Part shown: in pieces, positions 43,317 through 54,026 of the stretch
Layout: each line of letters starts with the position of its first letter
Position numbering within the stretch: the first letter of the stretch is position 1
Source of the DNA: Pseudomonadota bacterium
GTDB lineage: Bacteria > Pseudomonadota > Gammaproteobacteria > Burkholderiales > Burkholderiaceae_E
Reading direction: 5' to 3'
DNA: 64,000 nucleotides
Assembly: GCA_023389055.1 (NCBI GenBank)
Contig: JAEWFA010000053.1
Span: forward strand, 62,001-126,000
The notes under the pieces: model-generated
What the model was told of the DNA's origin: nothing
Seen by the model: only the letters and a program-made list of their open reading frames with translations
Databases searched by the model: none
Position numbers and translations under genes: made by a program

Positions 43317-44629
43317 GAGTGGACGAAGTCGGCGCGGCACCCGTGCCCCGGGCTCCTCGAACGTTCGAGGAATCCCGTTTTCCGGAAGCGATGCTGATTG
43401 ACCTGTTGCTGCGCCTTCTCGCGCGCAGTGGCGAGTTGCGTGCTGGCGAGATCGCCCAACGGCTGGGCGTTCCGCTAACGGTCATCGAACCAACGCTCGA
43501 GTTCGTGCGCGCCGAGAAGCTGCTCGAGGTGCCGCGCCGGGGTAGCTTCGACGCTGACGTCGCTTGGCAGCTCACCGACGGCGGCCGAGTGCGGGCGGCC
43601 GACGCCTTCGACAAGTGTCGCTACATCGGTCCGATGCCGGTGGCGCTTTCGGATTACATCGAACGCGTAGGCGCGCAGAGCGTCCACGGTGTGCGCGTCG
43701 AACCCGATCGACTACGCGAAGCGCTCGGCGACGTTGTCGTCTCCGGACAACTCGTTTCCGCTTTCGGCGCCGCGCTGAATGCCGGTCGAGGTATTTACCT
43801 CTACGGCGGAAGCGGCTCCGGTAAGACCTACCTCGCCGAGCATCTTGTACGAGTGCTTCACGGCCCGATCTGGGTTCCGCACGCGATTCACGTCGATGGG
43901 GAAATCATCCAGTTCTTCGATCCGCTGGTGCATCAGCCGATCGAAGTACCTCGACAGAACGCTGCACTCGATCGACAGGTGGCCGGCGACCGCCGCTGGC
44001 TGCAGGTGAAGCGCCCAGTCGTCGTCACCGGCGGCGAACTCACGATGGAAATGCTCGATCTGGAGTTCGACCCGCACACGCGCTTCTACATTGCGCCGCC
44101 GCAGTGGAAGGCCAATAACGGCATGATGATCCTCGATGATCTGGGCCGGCAGCGGATGCCGGTGCGCGAGTTGTTGAACCGCTGGATCGTCCCGCTCGAT
44201 CGCCGCGTCGACTATCTCGCGTTGCATACCGGGACGAAGTTTCGCGTGCCGTTCGATGTGAATGTCGTTTTTTCGTCGAACCTGCTGCCCTCGGAGATCG
44301 GCGACCCTGCTTTTCTTCGACGGCTCGGTTACAAGATTCACGTCGGCGCGTTAGATCGCGCCGGTTATCGCGAAGTATTTCGCCAGGCTTGCGTGAAAAA
44401 TGAACTCGAACCCGATCTTGAATCGGCGGATTATTTGATCGACACCCTGCATCGCGAAGCCCGCCTGCCCCTGTATGCAATCGTTCCTTTCGACGTACTC
44501 GGAAAACTGCGCGATCGCGCCCGCTATCTCGGACAAGCGCCGCGCCTCGACGTCGAGTCGCTGCGCTGGGCGTGGAATTTGTATTTCGCACCGGATGAAG
44601 CGCGCGACGCCCGCACGCTCGACGAATGA
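43292..44629 (+). CDS. AAA ATPase with N-terminal winged helix, in the tad operon
   Basis: A 445-residue protein not part of the standard Tad set. Residues about 32-110 look like a winged helix (ARSGELRAGEIAQRLGVPLT, KLLEVPRRGSFDADVAWQLT); an AAA core follows with Walker A GGSGSGKT (172-179), Walker B MMILDDLG (278-285), sensor 1 VVFSSNLLP and an arginine in FLRRLGYKI. It overlaps cpaA by 25 bp and precedes cpaB by 9 bp, so it belongs to the operon. It resembles a group of predicted ATPases with chaperone-like activity. Its role could be assembly or remodelling of the secretion platform, or regulation; unknown. Confidence 0.8.
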   Translation: MDRMDQAVGVDEVGAAPVPRAPRTFEESRFPEAMLIDLLLRLLARSGELRAGEIAQRLGVPLTVIEPTLEFVRAEKLLEVPRRGSFDADVAWQLTDGGRVRAADAFDKCRYIGPMPVALSDYIERVGAQSVHGVRVEPDRLREALGDVVVSGQLVSAFGAALNAGRGIYLYGGSGSGKTYLAEHLVRVLHGPIWVPHAIHVDGEIIQFFDPLVHQPIEVPRQNAALDRQVAGDRRWLQVKRPVVVTGGELTMEMLDLEFDPHTRFYIAPPQWKANNGMMILDDLGRQRMPVRELLNRWIVPLDRRVDYLALHTGTKFRVPFDVNVVFSSNLLPSEIGDPAFLRRLGYKIHVGALDRAGYREVFRQACVKNELEPDLESADYLIDTLHREARLPLYAIVPFDVLGKLRDRARYLGQAPRLDVESLRWAWNLYFAPDEARDARTLDE

Positions 44630-44638
44630 GGTGATGTG

Positions 44639-45469
44639 ATGAAAGGCTCTCGTGCCGTCGTGATGCTCGTCTTTGCGCTGGTGGCCGGGCTGGCCGCCGT
44701 CGTCCTCGCCGCGCGCTGGCTCACGCAGCAGACTTCTGTGGGAACACAAACGGTGGTCGTGGCTGCCCGCGACATTGACCTGGGCACCGCGCTCAACGCG
44801 ACGATGTTCGACTCCATTGCATGGCCTGCCGGCGCGCTGCCGAAGGGCGCGTTCACCAACGTTGCCGACCTCGAGGGGCGCGTCGTCGTTACGGCCGTCC
44901 AGCGCGGCGAGCCGGTGCTCGAGGCGCGCCTGGCGCCGATCGGCACCAAGGGCGGACTGTCCGCCGTCATTCCCGAGGGCAAGCGCGCGATCACCGTCAA
45001 GGTCAACGAAGTCGTCGGCGTCGCCGGGTTCGCGTTGCCGGGCAGTCACGTCGACGTGATGGTGAACACCGAGGACGACCGCAAGCAACTCGTCTCGAAG
45101 ATCGTGCTCGAACGCATCCTCGTGCTTGCCGTTGCTCAAGAGGCCAGTCGCGACGAGACGAAGCCGAAGGTAGTCAATGCCGTGACACTGGAAGTTACGC
45201 CCGAGCAGGCCGAGAAGGTCGATCTCGCGCGCAGTGTCGGCAATCTGTCACTAGTACTGCGCAGCCAGGTCGATCGGGAGCCGGCGGTAACGGCCGGCAT
45301 CACGAAGAGCGAATTGCTCGGGCTGCGCCCGGTCGCGACCGCGCCCGCGCCGGCCGCTACGCCCCCGGCTCGCGTCGTTCGCCGCACGGCGCCGGCGCCG
45401 AAGCCGAAGCCCGCTGGCGACGAAGTGGAGGTCATCCGCGGCGTGCAGCGTTCGTCGGCGCAGTTCTGA
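44639..45469 (+). CDS. cpaB: Tad pilus periplasmic protein CpaB/RcpC
   Basis: A 276-residue protein with one N-terminal membrane segment (VVMLVFALVAGLAAVVLAAR), a SAF-domain region (TVVVAARDIDLGTALNATMF) and the RcpC/CpaB part (AITVKVNEVVGVAGFALPGS HVDVMV). It links the inner platform to the secretin channel. ATG 44639 is preceded by GAGG; a GTG one codon earlier is equivalent. Confidence 0.92.
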   Translation: MKGSRAVVMLVFALVAGLAAVVLAARWLTQQTSVGTQTVVVAARDIDLGTALNATMFDSIAWPAGALPKGAFTNVADLEGRVVVTAVQRGEPVLEARLAPIGTKGGLSAVIPEGKRAITVKVNEVVGVAGFALPGSHVDVMVNTEDDRKQLVSKIVLERILVLAVAQEASRDETKPKVVNAVTLEVTPEQAEKVDLARSVGNLSLVLRSQVDREPAVTAGITKSELLGLRPVATAPAPAATPPARVVRRTAPAPKPKPAGDEVEVIRGVQRSSAQF

Positions 45470-45492
45470 GAATGAAGGGCTCGGGAGACAAG

Positions 45493-47148
45493 ATGGCTCG
45501 CTATCGTTCCAATACCGCAGCGATGCTCGCGACGATCGGCGCGGCCGCCTACGTGCAGGCTGCAGTCGCGCAGGTCGGCGTCGAAGCCGCGGTCCTCGCG
45601 AACAAGCCGGCGCCCGTTGCATCCAAAGCGCGCGTCGCTGCGCGTAGCGCGCCGACCTTTGCGCCGCAGGGCGTCACGACCCCGGCGCTGCTTACCGACA
45701 GCGCCGGGCCGGCCGAAGTCGCACCGGCGATGTCGTTGGTGATCGGGAAATCCACGCTGCTGCGCCTGCCGTCACCGATCGCACGGATTTCGGTGGGCAA
45801 CCCCTCGGTGGCCGACGTCACGCTGATCAGTCCGCGCGAGCTCTACCTGCTCGGCAAGACTTACGGCTCGACCAACGTGATCCTGTGGGGCCGCGACGGC
45901 GCGACGACAATCATCGACGTCAGCGTGAGCATAGACGCCTCCGCATTGCAGTCCCGGCTGCACGACCTGCTGCCGGGTGAGAAGGGCATCGTCGTGCGCA
46001 CCGCCGCCGATTCGGTCGTATTGGCCGGTGAGGTGTCGAGCGCACTGCAGGCGGACTACGCGGTGTCGATCGCCGAAGCCTACGCGCGCAGCTTCGGCCG
46101 TGGGATCCAGGCGCCGATCGTCGCCGGCAATGTGGAAGCGAAACCCGGGCAGGAACTGCAGATCACTCCCGCGCGACTCCAGCAGCAGGCCGGCGGCAAC
46201 CAGCCGAAGGTCGTCAACATGCTGCGCATCGCGCAGCCGCAGCAGGTGATGCTCGAGGTGAAGGTCGCCGAAATCTCCAAGACGCTGCTCGACAAGCTCG
46301 GTGTCGGCATCGACGCAGCGCGCGTGCACGGCGACTGGCGCTACGGCATCCTCAGCAACTTCCTCACGAATTCGAACGGCATCCTCGGCGTTCTTTCGCG
46401 CACCGGCAACCGCATCGACATCGACGCGGAGAAACGCGACGGGCTCGTTCGCGTGCTCGCCGAGCCGAATATCGTCTCGATCAGCGGTCAGGAGGCGAGC
46501 TTCCTCGCCGGCGGCAAGATCTTCATTCCCGTGTCGCGCAACAACGCGGCTACCGGCATTCCGACCATCACCCTCGAGGAAAAGGAGTTCGGCGTCGGGC
46601 TGAAGTTCACGCCGACGGTGCTCGACGGCAGTCGCATCAACCTGCGCGTCGCGCCCGAGGTGTCCGAGCTTTCGCAGCAGGGCTCGCCCTTCACCACGGT
46701 GAACGGCGTCACGTCGATCCTGCCGAGCTTCACGACGCGACGCGCGCAGACCACCGTGCAATTGAACGACGGGCAGAGCTTCGCGATTGCAGGACTCATC
46801 AAGAACAACGTCACCGAGCAGGTGAAGCGCTTTCCGGTGCTGGGCGAAGTGCCGGTGCTCGGCGCACTGTTTCGCAGCAGCGAGTTCCAGACCGACCGTT
46901 CCGAGTTGATGTTCGTGATCACCGCGCGGCTCGTAAAACCGTTGCCGCCCGACCACGCGTTGCCCACCGACCACTTCGTGCCGCCCAACCGCTCGGAGTT
47001 CTTCCTCGAAGGCAGGCTCGAAGGCTCCGGACATCCCGACGTACCGCTCACCGAGGCGCAGATGCTGCAGGCGCCCGCCGCCGGTGCGGGGCAAAGCGGC
47101 GCCGCGCAGAGCGGAGCAGCGCCGGCCGGCGGCTTCCAGTTGAAGTGA
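45493..47148 (+). CDS. cpaC: Tad outer-membrane secretin CpaC/RcpA
   Basis: A 551-residue secretin: signal peptide (NTAAMLATIGAAAYVQAAVA), the pilus N-domain with LVIGKSTLLRLPSPIARISV, a BON-like domain (LHDLLPGEKGIVVRTAADSV), then the secretin domain (QQVMLEVKVAEISKTLLDKL, FTTVNGVTSILPSFTTRRAQ, GQSFAIAGLIKNNVTEQVKR FPVLGEVPVLG). It forms the pore for Flp pili. The ATG at 45493 has a GGGAG site; 45472 is an alternative. Confidence 0.95.
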   Translation: MARYRSNTAAMLATIGAAAYVQAAVAQVGVEAAVLANKPAPVASKARVAARSAPTFAPQGVTTPALLTDSAGPAEVAPAMSLVIGKSTLLRLPSPIARISVGNPSVADVTLISPRELYLLGKTYGSTNVILWGRDGATTIIDVSVSIDASALQSRLHDLLPGEKGIVVRTAADSVVLAGEVSSALQADYAVSIAEAYARSFGRGIQAPIVAGNVEAKPGQELQITPARLQQQAGGNQPKVVNMLRIAQPQQVMLEVKVAEISKTLLDKLGVGIDAARVHGDWRYGILSNFLTNSNGILGVLSRTGNRIDIDAEKRDGLVRVLAEPNIVSISGQEASFLAGGKIFIPVSRNNAATGIPTITLEEKEFGVGLKFTPTVLDGSRINLRVAPEVSELSQQGSPFTTVNGVTSILPSFTTRRAQTTVQLNDGQSFAIAGLIKNNVTEQVKRFPVLGEVPVLGALFRSSEFQTDRSELMFVITARLVKPLPPDHALPTDHFVPPNRSEFFLEGRLEGSGHPDVPLTEAQMLQAPAAGAGQSGAAQSGAAPAGGFQLK

Positions 47149-47164
47149 GCGGCGGAGACCGAAG

Positions 47165-47452
47165 ATGAACAAACGTACCGTACTCACGCTCGCCTCGATC
47201 TCGCTGCTCGGTCTGCTGGGCGGTTGTGCCACCTCCGCCACGCCGAACTACGACGCGAAGTTCGGCGACGCCGTACGCCAGGCGCGCGCGCTGCAGACGA
47301 TGAACCCCGAAGCGGGCAAGAGCACCGACCCGGTCGCCGGGATCGACGGCGAGTCGGGCAAGAACGCGATCGACCAGTATCAGGAAAGCTTCAAGACACC
47401 GCCGAAGGCTTTCGACATCCTCAACATCGGCGGGGCGCTGCAGTCGCAGTAG
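47165..47452 (+). CDS. small Tad-locus lipoprotein
   Basis: A 95-residue lipoprotein (MNKRTVLTLASISLLGLLGG then Cys, lipobox LGGC). The rest is soluble (ATPNYDAKFGDAVRQARALQ TMNPEAG and QYQESFKTPPKAFDILNIGG). It stands where cpaD/rcpB sits in other Tad loci, and could act as a pilotin or secretin-stabilising lipoprotein. I do not recognise CpaD itself in it. Confidence 0.8.
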   Translation: MNKRTVLTLASISLLGLLGGCATSATPNYDAKFGDAVRQARALQTMNPEAGKSTDPVAGIDGESGKNAIDQYQESFKTPPKAFDILNIGGALQSQ

Positions 47453-47465
47453 CAGCGGATCTTCG

Positions 47466-48635
47466 ATGACGCTCCGCGTTCTTCTCGTCGCCCCCCACCA
47501 GGAGGCGCTCGCGCGACTGTCGGCGGCACTGCCCGCTACGCGCGAAGCGATGCAGATTGCGCAACAGGTAGGCGGTGCGAGCGAACTTGCCGCATCGATC
47601 CTGCGCGGCGAGGTCGATCTCGCGGTTGCCGAGGTGGCCGCCCCCGGGGAGAACGATCTTGCCGCGATCGAGCAGGCGTTGCGCGCGCAGCCGCGTGCCA
47701 CGCTCGTTCTCGTCTGCGACGATCAATCCTCCGAGTTCCTGCTGCGTGCAATGCGCGCCGGCGTGCGCGAGCTCGTGCTGCCGAACTCGCCCGATGGCGC
47801 ATTGGGTGCAGCGATCGAGCGCCAGCTCGAGCGTCATGCTGCCGCGCTCGCGCCCGCCCGCAAGGCACGCACGATCGCATTCCTGTCGGCCAAGGGCGGC
47901 GGGGGAGCGACCTTCCTGGCGACCAACCTCGGTTTCGCGCTCGCAGGGCGCGAACGGCGCGTGGCGCTCTTCGACCTGAACCTGCAGTTCGGCGATGCAG
48001 CGCTTTTCGTTTCCGAGCAGCGCACCGAGCGCAGTATCGCCGACGTGGCGCGCGAGGTCGGCCGTCTCGATCCCGCATTGCTCGAGGCGAACATGATCCA
48101 GCCGGCACCCGAGTATCACCTGTTGCCGGCGCCGGATACGCCCGATCGCGCGGTGGACGTCACCCCCGAGGCGGTGGAGCGCATGTTCGCGCTCGCGCGC
48201 GGGCGCTACGACTTCGTGCTGATCGACGTCGGCCGCGTGCTCGACCGAGTGACGGTGCGCGCGCTCGACGAAGCCGACACGATCTTCGTCGTCGTGCAGT
48301 CCACGTTGCCGTACCTGCACAACGCCAAGCGGCTGATCGGCGTGCTTTCCGGGCTGGGCTACGGGCACGACAAGCTGCGCGTACTGCTGAACCGCTTCGT
48401 GAAGAACGACGAGATCGGCGTTGCCGAGATCGAGAAGACGCTCGGGCTGCAGGTGGCGCTGCAGGTACCCAACAGCTACGAGGCGGTCGCCTATTCGATC
48501 AATCACGGTCTTTCGGTGCTCCGGCATGCGCCGAAGGATCCGGTTTCACGCAGCCTGGTCGATCTCGCGACCGAACTTGCACCTGCGCCGCAGCGTCGTG
48601 GCGGATGGTTGCGCGGCATGTTCGGCGGACGTTGA
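47466..48635 (+). CDS. cpaE: Tad localisation ATPase-like protein CpaE/TadZ
   Basis: A 389-residue protein: an N-terminal response-regulator-like domain (about 1-125) and a MinD/ParA-like domain from about 134. The Walker A position reads SAKGGGGATFLATN: the signature Lys143 is present, but the P-loop lysine of KGGxGKT is Ala148, so ATP hydrolysis may be lost. TadZ proteins place the pilus machine at the pole or membrane. It starts 14 bp after the lipoprotein. Confidence 0.9.
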   Translation: MTLRVLLVAPHQEALARLSAALPATREAMQIAQQVGGASELAASILRGEVDLAVAEVAAPGENDLAAIEQALRAQPRATLVLVCDDQSSEFLLRAMRAGVRELVLPNSPDGALGAAIERQLERHAAALAPARKARTIAFLSAKGGGGATFLATNLGFALAGRERRVALFDLNLQFGDAALFVSEQRTERSIADVAREVGRLDPALLEANMIQPAPEYHLLPAPDTPDRAVDVTPEAVERMFALARGRYDFVLIDVGRVLDRVTVRALDEADTIFVVVQSTLPYLHNAKRLIGVLSGLGYGHDKLRVLLNRFVKNDEIGVAEIEKTLGLQVALQVPNSYEAVAYSINHGLSVLRHAPKDPVSRSLVDLATELAPAPQRRGGWLRGMFGGR

Positions 48636-48652
48636 CCGCGGAGTATCCATCG

Positions 48653-50004
<1,352 letters not shown>

Positions 50005-50008
<4 letters not shown>

Positions 50009-50982
50009 TCGACTTCGGCTTCAGCCTGTTCATCCTGGCGGCCTTCGTCGCGACCGTGCTGCTCGTCGAGGGCGCGTATCTGCTGTGGAACGACCGCAAG
50101 GGTCCGGAGGTGCAGCGGCTCGAGCGACGGCTGCGCAGCCTGTCGGCCGGTCGTCACGGCACGGACATCGGCTCGCTGCTGAAGGAGCGAACCCTGAGCA
50201 GCACGCCGTGGCTGCATCGCATGCTGTTGTCGGTGCCGCGAATGTCCTCGCTCGATCGCCTGCTCGAGCAGACCGGGTCCACGACGACTGTCGCCCGCTT
50301 CCTCGCGACGATGGCGCTTGCCGGCATCACCACCTTCCTCGTGCTGCTCGTCCTGCGCACGCCGTTCTTCTTCGCGGTGATCGTCGCCGCCATCGCTGCC
50401 ATCGTTCCTCTGATGCTCGTGCTGCGCCGGCGAACGAAGCGACTGCATCAGTTCGACGCCCAACTCCCCGAAGCGCTCGATCTGCTCTCGCGCGCGCTGC
50501 GCGCCGGGCACGCATTTCCGCCGGCGATGCAGATGGTCGCCACCGAAGCGGCCGATCCGATCGCCAACGAGTTCCAGATCACCTTCGAGGAGATCAACTA
50601 CGGCGTGTCGGTGAGCGATGCGATGCTGAACCTCGCCACGCGCGTACCGAGCATCGACCTGCGCTATTTCGTCATTGCCGTGCTGCTGCAACGCGAGACG
50701 GGCGGCAACCTCGCCGAACTGCTCGACAACCTCGCCACACTGATTCGCGAGCGCTTCAAGCTGCTCGGCAAGATTCGCGTCCTGTCCGCCGAGGGCAAGC
50801 TCTCCGCATACATCCTGCTCGGTCTTCCGTTCGTCACCGCCGGCGCGATCCTGCTGGTGAACCCGGAGTTCATGAAGGTGCTGTGGACCGATCCGGCAGG
50901 CCTGAAGCTCGTCTTCGGCGCGCTGCTGATGATGGTGTTCGGCGCGTTCTGGATGTCGCGCATCGTGAAGATCCGCGTATAG
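50005..50982 (+). CDS. tadB: Tad platform protein TadB
   Basis: A 325-residue inner-membrane protein with a GspF-like T2SSF domain (FDAQLPEALDLLSRALRAGH AFPPAMQM, LLQRETGGNLAELLDNLATL IRERFKL) and membrane segments at the N-terminus, centre (two) and C-terminus (two). With TadC it makes the assembly platform for the ATPase. It is translationally coupled to cpaF. Confidence 0.95.
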
Positions 50983-50992
50983 GAGCCGGCTC

Positions 50993-51946
50993 GTGGACAT
51001 CTACCGGATCCTGCTGCTCGTCCTGATTTTCCTCGCCGTGTCGGCGGCGGTGCTCGGCATCGGCTTTGCCGTTACCCGAGGCGCCGCGATGCGCGATCGG
51101 CTGCGTGCGCTCTCGGGTGGCGGCGCCAGCGTTCTCGAGCAGGCACCCGAAGCGGGCGAGTGGCAGGAACGCGTCCTGAAGGCGGCCGCGCCGGTCGCGA
51201 AGCTCGCTACTCCGACGGACGTCGAGCAGCTCTCGCAGCTGCGTGCGAAGTTCCTGCACGCGGGCATCCGCCAGCCTTCCGCGCCGATTCTCTTCTTTGC
51301 CGCGAAGACGGTGCTCGCGGTGCTGCTGCCGATGCTCTTCCTGTTCGCGTCGCGCATCGCCGACTGGAAGTTGACGACGCAGTCGTCCACCGCGTTGCTG
51401 CTGCTGCTCGCGGCCGTCGGCTACTACCTGCCCAACGCGATCCTGTCGTGGATCACCCGGCAGCGCCAGCTCGAACTCTTCGAGGCGTTCCCCGATGCGC
51501 TCGACCTGATGATCGTCTGCGTCGAAGCGGGCCTGGGGCTCGACATGGCGATCAACAAGACCGCCGAGGAAATGAAGCTCCGCAGCCCGGAGCTGGCCGA
51601 GGAACTCGACCTGATGGCACTCGAGCTGCGCGTCGGTTCGTCGCGCGAGCGCGCGCTGCGCAACCTGGCGGCGCGCACCGGCCTGGACGAGATCGGCACC
51701 TTCGCGACGATGCTGATCCAGGCCGACCGCTTCGGCACGAGTCTGGCCGAATCGCTGCGCGTGCACGCCGACACGCTGCGCACGCGGCGACGTCTTCGTG
51801 CGGAGGAAGCGGCGGCGAAAATCGCATTGAAGCTGCTATTCCCGCTGATCTTCTGCATCTTTCCTTCGCTGCTTCTCGTGCTGCTGGGGCCGGCAATGAT
51901 CCAGATCTACCGGATTTTGCTGCCGACGATGGCGGGTGGGCAGTAG
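50993..51946 (+). CDS. tadC: Tad platform protein TadC
   Basis: A 317-residue partner of TadB with the same T2SSF core (LFEAFPDALDLMIVCVEAGL GLDMAINKTAEEM, IGTFATMLIQADRFGTSLAE SLRVHADTLR) and C-terminal hydrophobic helix (LLFPLIFCIFPSLLLVLLG). It starts from GTG 10 bp after tadB, with an AGGAG site. Confidence 0.95.
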   Translation: MDIYRILLLVLIFLAVSAAVLGIGFAVTRGAAMRDRLRALSGGGASVLEQAPEAGEWQERVLKAAAPVAKLATPTDVEQLSQLRAKFLHAGIRQPSAPILFFAAKTVLAVLLPMLFLFASRIADWKLTTQSSTALLLLLAAVGYYLPNAILSWITRQRQLELFEAFPDALDLMIVCVEAGLGLDMAINKTAEEMKLRSPELAEELDLMALELRVGSSRERALRNLAARTGLDEIGTFATMLIQADRFGTSLAESLRVHADTLRTRRRLRAEEAAAKIALKLLFPLIFCIFPSLLLVLLGPAMIQIYRILLPTMAGGQ

Positions 51947-51995
51947 AACGAAAAGCAACGATCGAAGCAAGAACGAAAACGCTCGGGGTGAGGAA

Positions 51996-53990
51996 ATGAC
52001 GATGAAGGCGTGGAGAGCGCTGCTCGTTGCAGGCGCAACGGCTTGCATCCTGGCAGCTTGTGGAGGAGGTGGGGGCGAGCGCGAGTTCGCACCGGAAGGC
52101 GACAAAGGGTCGCAGCCGCCGCCGGCGGTGGGCGTCGGGGTGCCGGCTTCGGTGGAGCTGACGAAGAGCGCGCCGACGATTTCTTCGGACGGTCGTCAAA
52201 GCGTGCGGTTGTTTGCGACCGTCAAGGATGCAGGGAACGTCGCGCTGTCCGGCGTGCCTGTCGCTTTTGCATCGCAGTCACCAGGCACGTCGCTCACGCT
52301 CGTGCGCTCGACTACCGATGCAAACGGGTCTGCGGAGGCTGCGCTTTCAATCGACGATCCGACGAACCGGGTCATCACCGTGACGGCGACAGCCGGTACC
52401 CGCAGCGCGTCGACGGAAGTCGCGGTAGTGGGTACCACCGCCGCGATCAGCGGTCCCGCCTCCGTCGTTGTGGGCGCGGCGGCGCCATTCCAGGTCGTGG
52501 TGAAGGACGCTTCGGGTGAGCCCGTGGCGAACGTGCCTGTCGTAGTGTCGTCTGCCAACGGGAACACCGTGGCGCTTGCATCGGCAACGACCAACACGCT
52601 CGGCGCCGCCGAGTTCACGCTCACGGCGGCGACGATCGCGGCGGATACCCTGACGGCGACGGCGGCCGGCGCGTCGGGTACGCGCTCCGTGCTGGTGTCG
52701 TCGACTCTCGTCGAGTTCCTTCTGCCGGCCGAAGGCAAGGAGTTGATCGTCGGTAGTGCTCCGGAGCCGATCCAGGTCCAGGTTCGGGAAAGCGGTGCCC
52801 CGGTCGTCGGTGCGACGGTGACTTTCACGGCCACGCGCGGCACGCTGGCGGGCGTCACGTTAACGAACGGCGCCGGGGTCGCGAGCGCGACGCTTCAGTC
52901 GGGTATCGCCGGTCGTTCGCTGATCACCGCGACAACGCCAAACGGAACCGTTGCCACCCGGGAGGTGCGATTCATCGCGGATCGAGCGGCACGACTGGAG
53001 ATCCAGGCATCGCCTTCGACGGTCGGCGTGAATCTGGCGGGTTCTACCGCGCAGTCGAGTCAGATCATCGCGATCGTCCGCGACTCGGCAAACAATCCGG
53101 TCAAGAACGCCCGTGTAGATTTTTCCGCAGTGGACCCGAGCGCCGGAGATGGTCTCGCGCAGGGTTTCGCGATCACCGACGAAACCGGGCAGGGATCGGT
53201 GACGTTCTATCCGGGTCCGCTTGCGACCGGGACGAACGAGATCTCGGTGACCGGCACCGTGAACTGCTCTGCGCCTGGCGCGTGCGCGGCCGTGCCCCCG
53301 AGTGAACTCACCGACACCATTCATCTCACGGCCGCCCGGCGAGCGTTGCAGGTGCGAATCGGCACCGGCAATCAGGTGTCGAAGGTTCCCGATCCGGTTG
53401 CGCCCGTCTACAACGACATGCCGTACGGCATTCTCGTCACCGATTCGGCTGGTAATCCGGTCTCGGGCGTGACGTTGAACGCGACAGTGGTCAGCCTGGG
53501 CTTCAGCAAGGGGCGCTGGATCCGGATTCCGTGCGCGGGGGGCGAGCCGTGCTGGGCCTGGCAGCTCGACGCCACGTGTCCTAGCGAGGACGCGAACGGC
53601 AACCTGCTGCTCGATCCGGGGGAGGATAGGAACGGCGACGGGATACTCGCCCCGGGCAACGTCGCGCTCGCGTATTTCGGTGCGTCGGGTGTGTCGACGA
53701 CCGGACAAACCGACATTAACGGCAGTTCGGTGATGCGGATCCGCTATTTCCGCGATCGCAGCAATCTCGTCGATGTCCGCCTTCGCGTGAGTGCGGCGGT
53801 ACCCGACGGAACGGAGGGTTTCGAGACAGTCGAGTTCGTGCTGCCCGTGCTGGGCACCGATCTGACCGACGAGGCCGTTCCGCCTCCCGGAGCCGTGGGG
53901 TCGGACCTCGACCCGACCGCAGGAGTCGCATTGCAGGGCTTGTATGGATTCGGGCTTGCCTGCGATGCCGCTTTTCCGTTGGCGCCCTAG
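51996..53990 (+). CDS. large lipoprotein with Ig-like (Big_1) repeats in the tad locus
   Basis: A 664-residue protein. A lipoprotein signal (WRALLVAGATACILAACGG) is followed by four or more bacterial Ig-like repeats of the invasin/intimin type from about residue 50 to 490, each with a pattern like VKDAGNVALSGVPVAFASQS ... TDANGSAEAALS; further copies are at VVKDASGEPVANVPVVVSS and VRDSANNPVKNARVDFSA. A C-terminal part has Cys-rich and Asp-rich loops (EDANGNLLLDPGEDRNGDG, a likely calcium-binding loop). It lies between tadC and the TPR lipoprotein on the same strand, with a GAGGAA site. An adhesin or surface stalk working with the Flp pilus is a good guess. Confidence 0.85.
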   Translation: MTMKAWRALLVAGATACILAACGGGGGEREFAPEGDKGSQPPPAVGVGVPASVELTKSAPTISSDGRQSVRLFATVKDAGNVALSGVPVAFASQSPGTSLTLVRSTTDANGSAEAALSIDDPTNRVITVTATAGTRSASTEVAVVGTTAAISGPASVVVGAAAPFQVVVKDASGEPVANVPVVVSSANGNTVALASATTNTLGAAEFTLTAATIAADTLTATAAGASGTRSVLVSSTLVEFLLPAEGKELIVGSAPEPIQVQVRESGAPVVGATVTFTATRGTLAGVTLTNGAGVASATLQSGIAGRSLITATTPNGTVATREVRFIADRAARLEIQASPSTVGVNLAGSTAQSSQIIAIVRDSANNPVKNARVDFSAVDPSAGDGLAQGFAITDETGQGSVTFYPGPLATGTNEISVTGTVNCSAPGACAAVPPSELTDTIHLTAARRALQVRIGTGNQVSKVPDPVAPVYNDMPYGILVTDSAGNPVSGVTLNATVVSLGFSKGRWIRIPCAGGEPCWAWQLDATCPSEDANGNLLLDPGEDRNGDGILAPGNVALAYFGASGVSTTGQTDINGSSVMRIRYFRDRSNLVDVRLRVSAAVPDGTEGFETVEFVLPVLGTDLTDEAVPPPGAVGSDLDPTAGVALQGLYGFGLACDAAFPLAP

Positions 53991-54026
53991 CCAGGGTCTC
54001 AGACCGCGCTTCTCGAGGAGTAGTCC

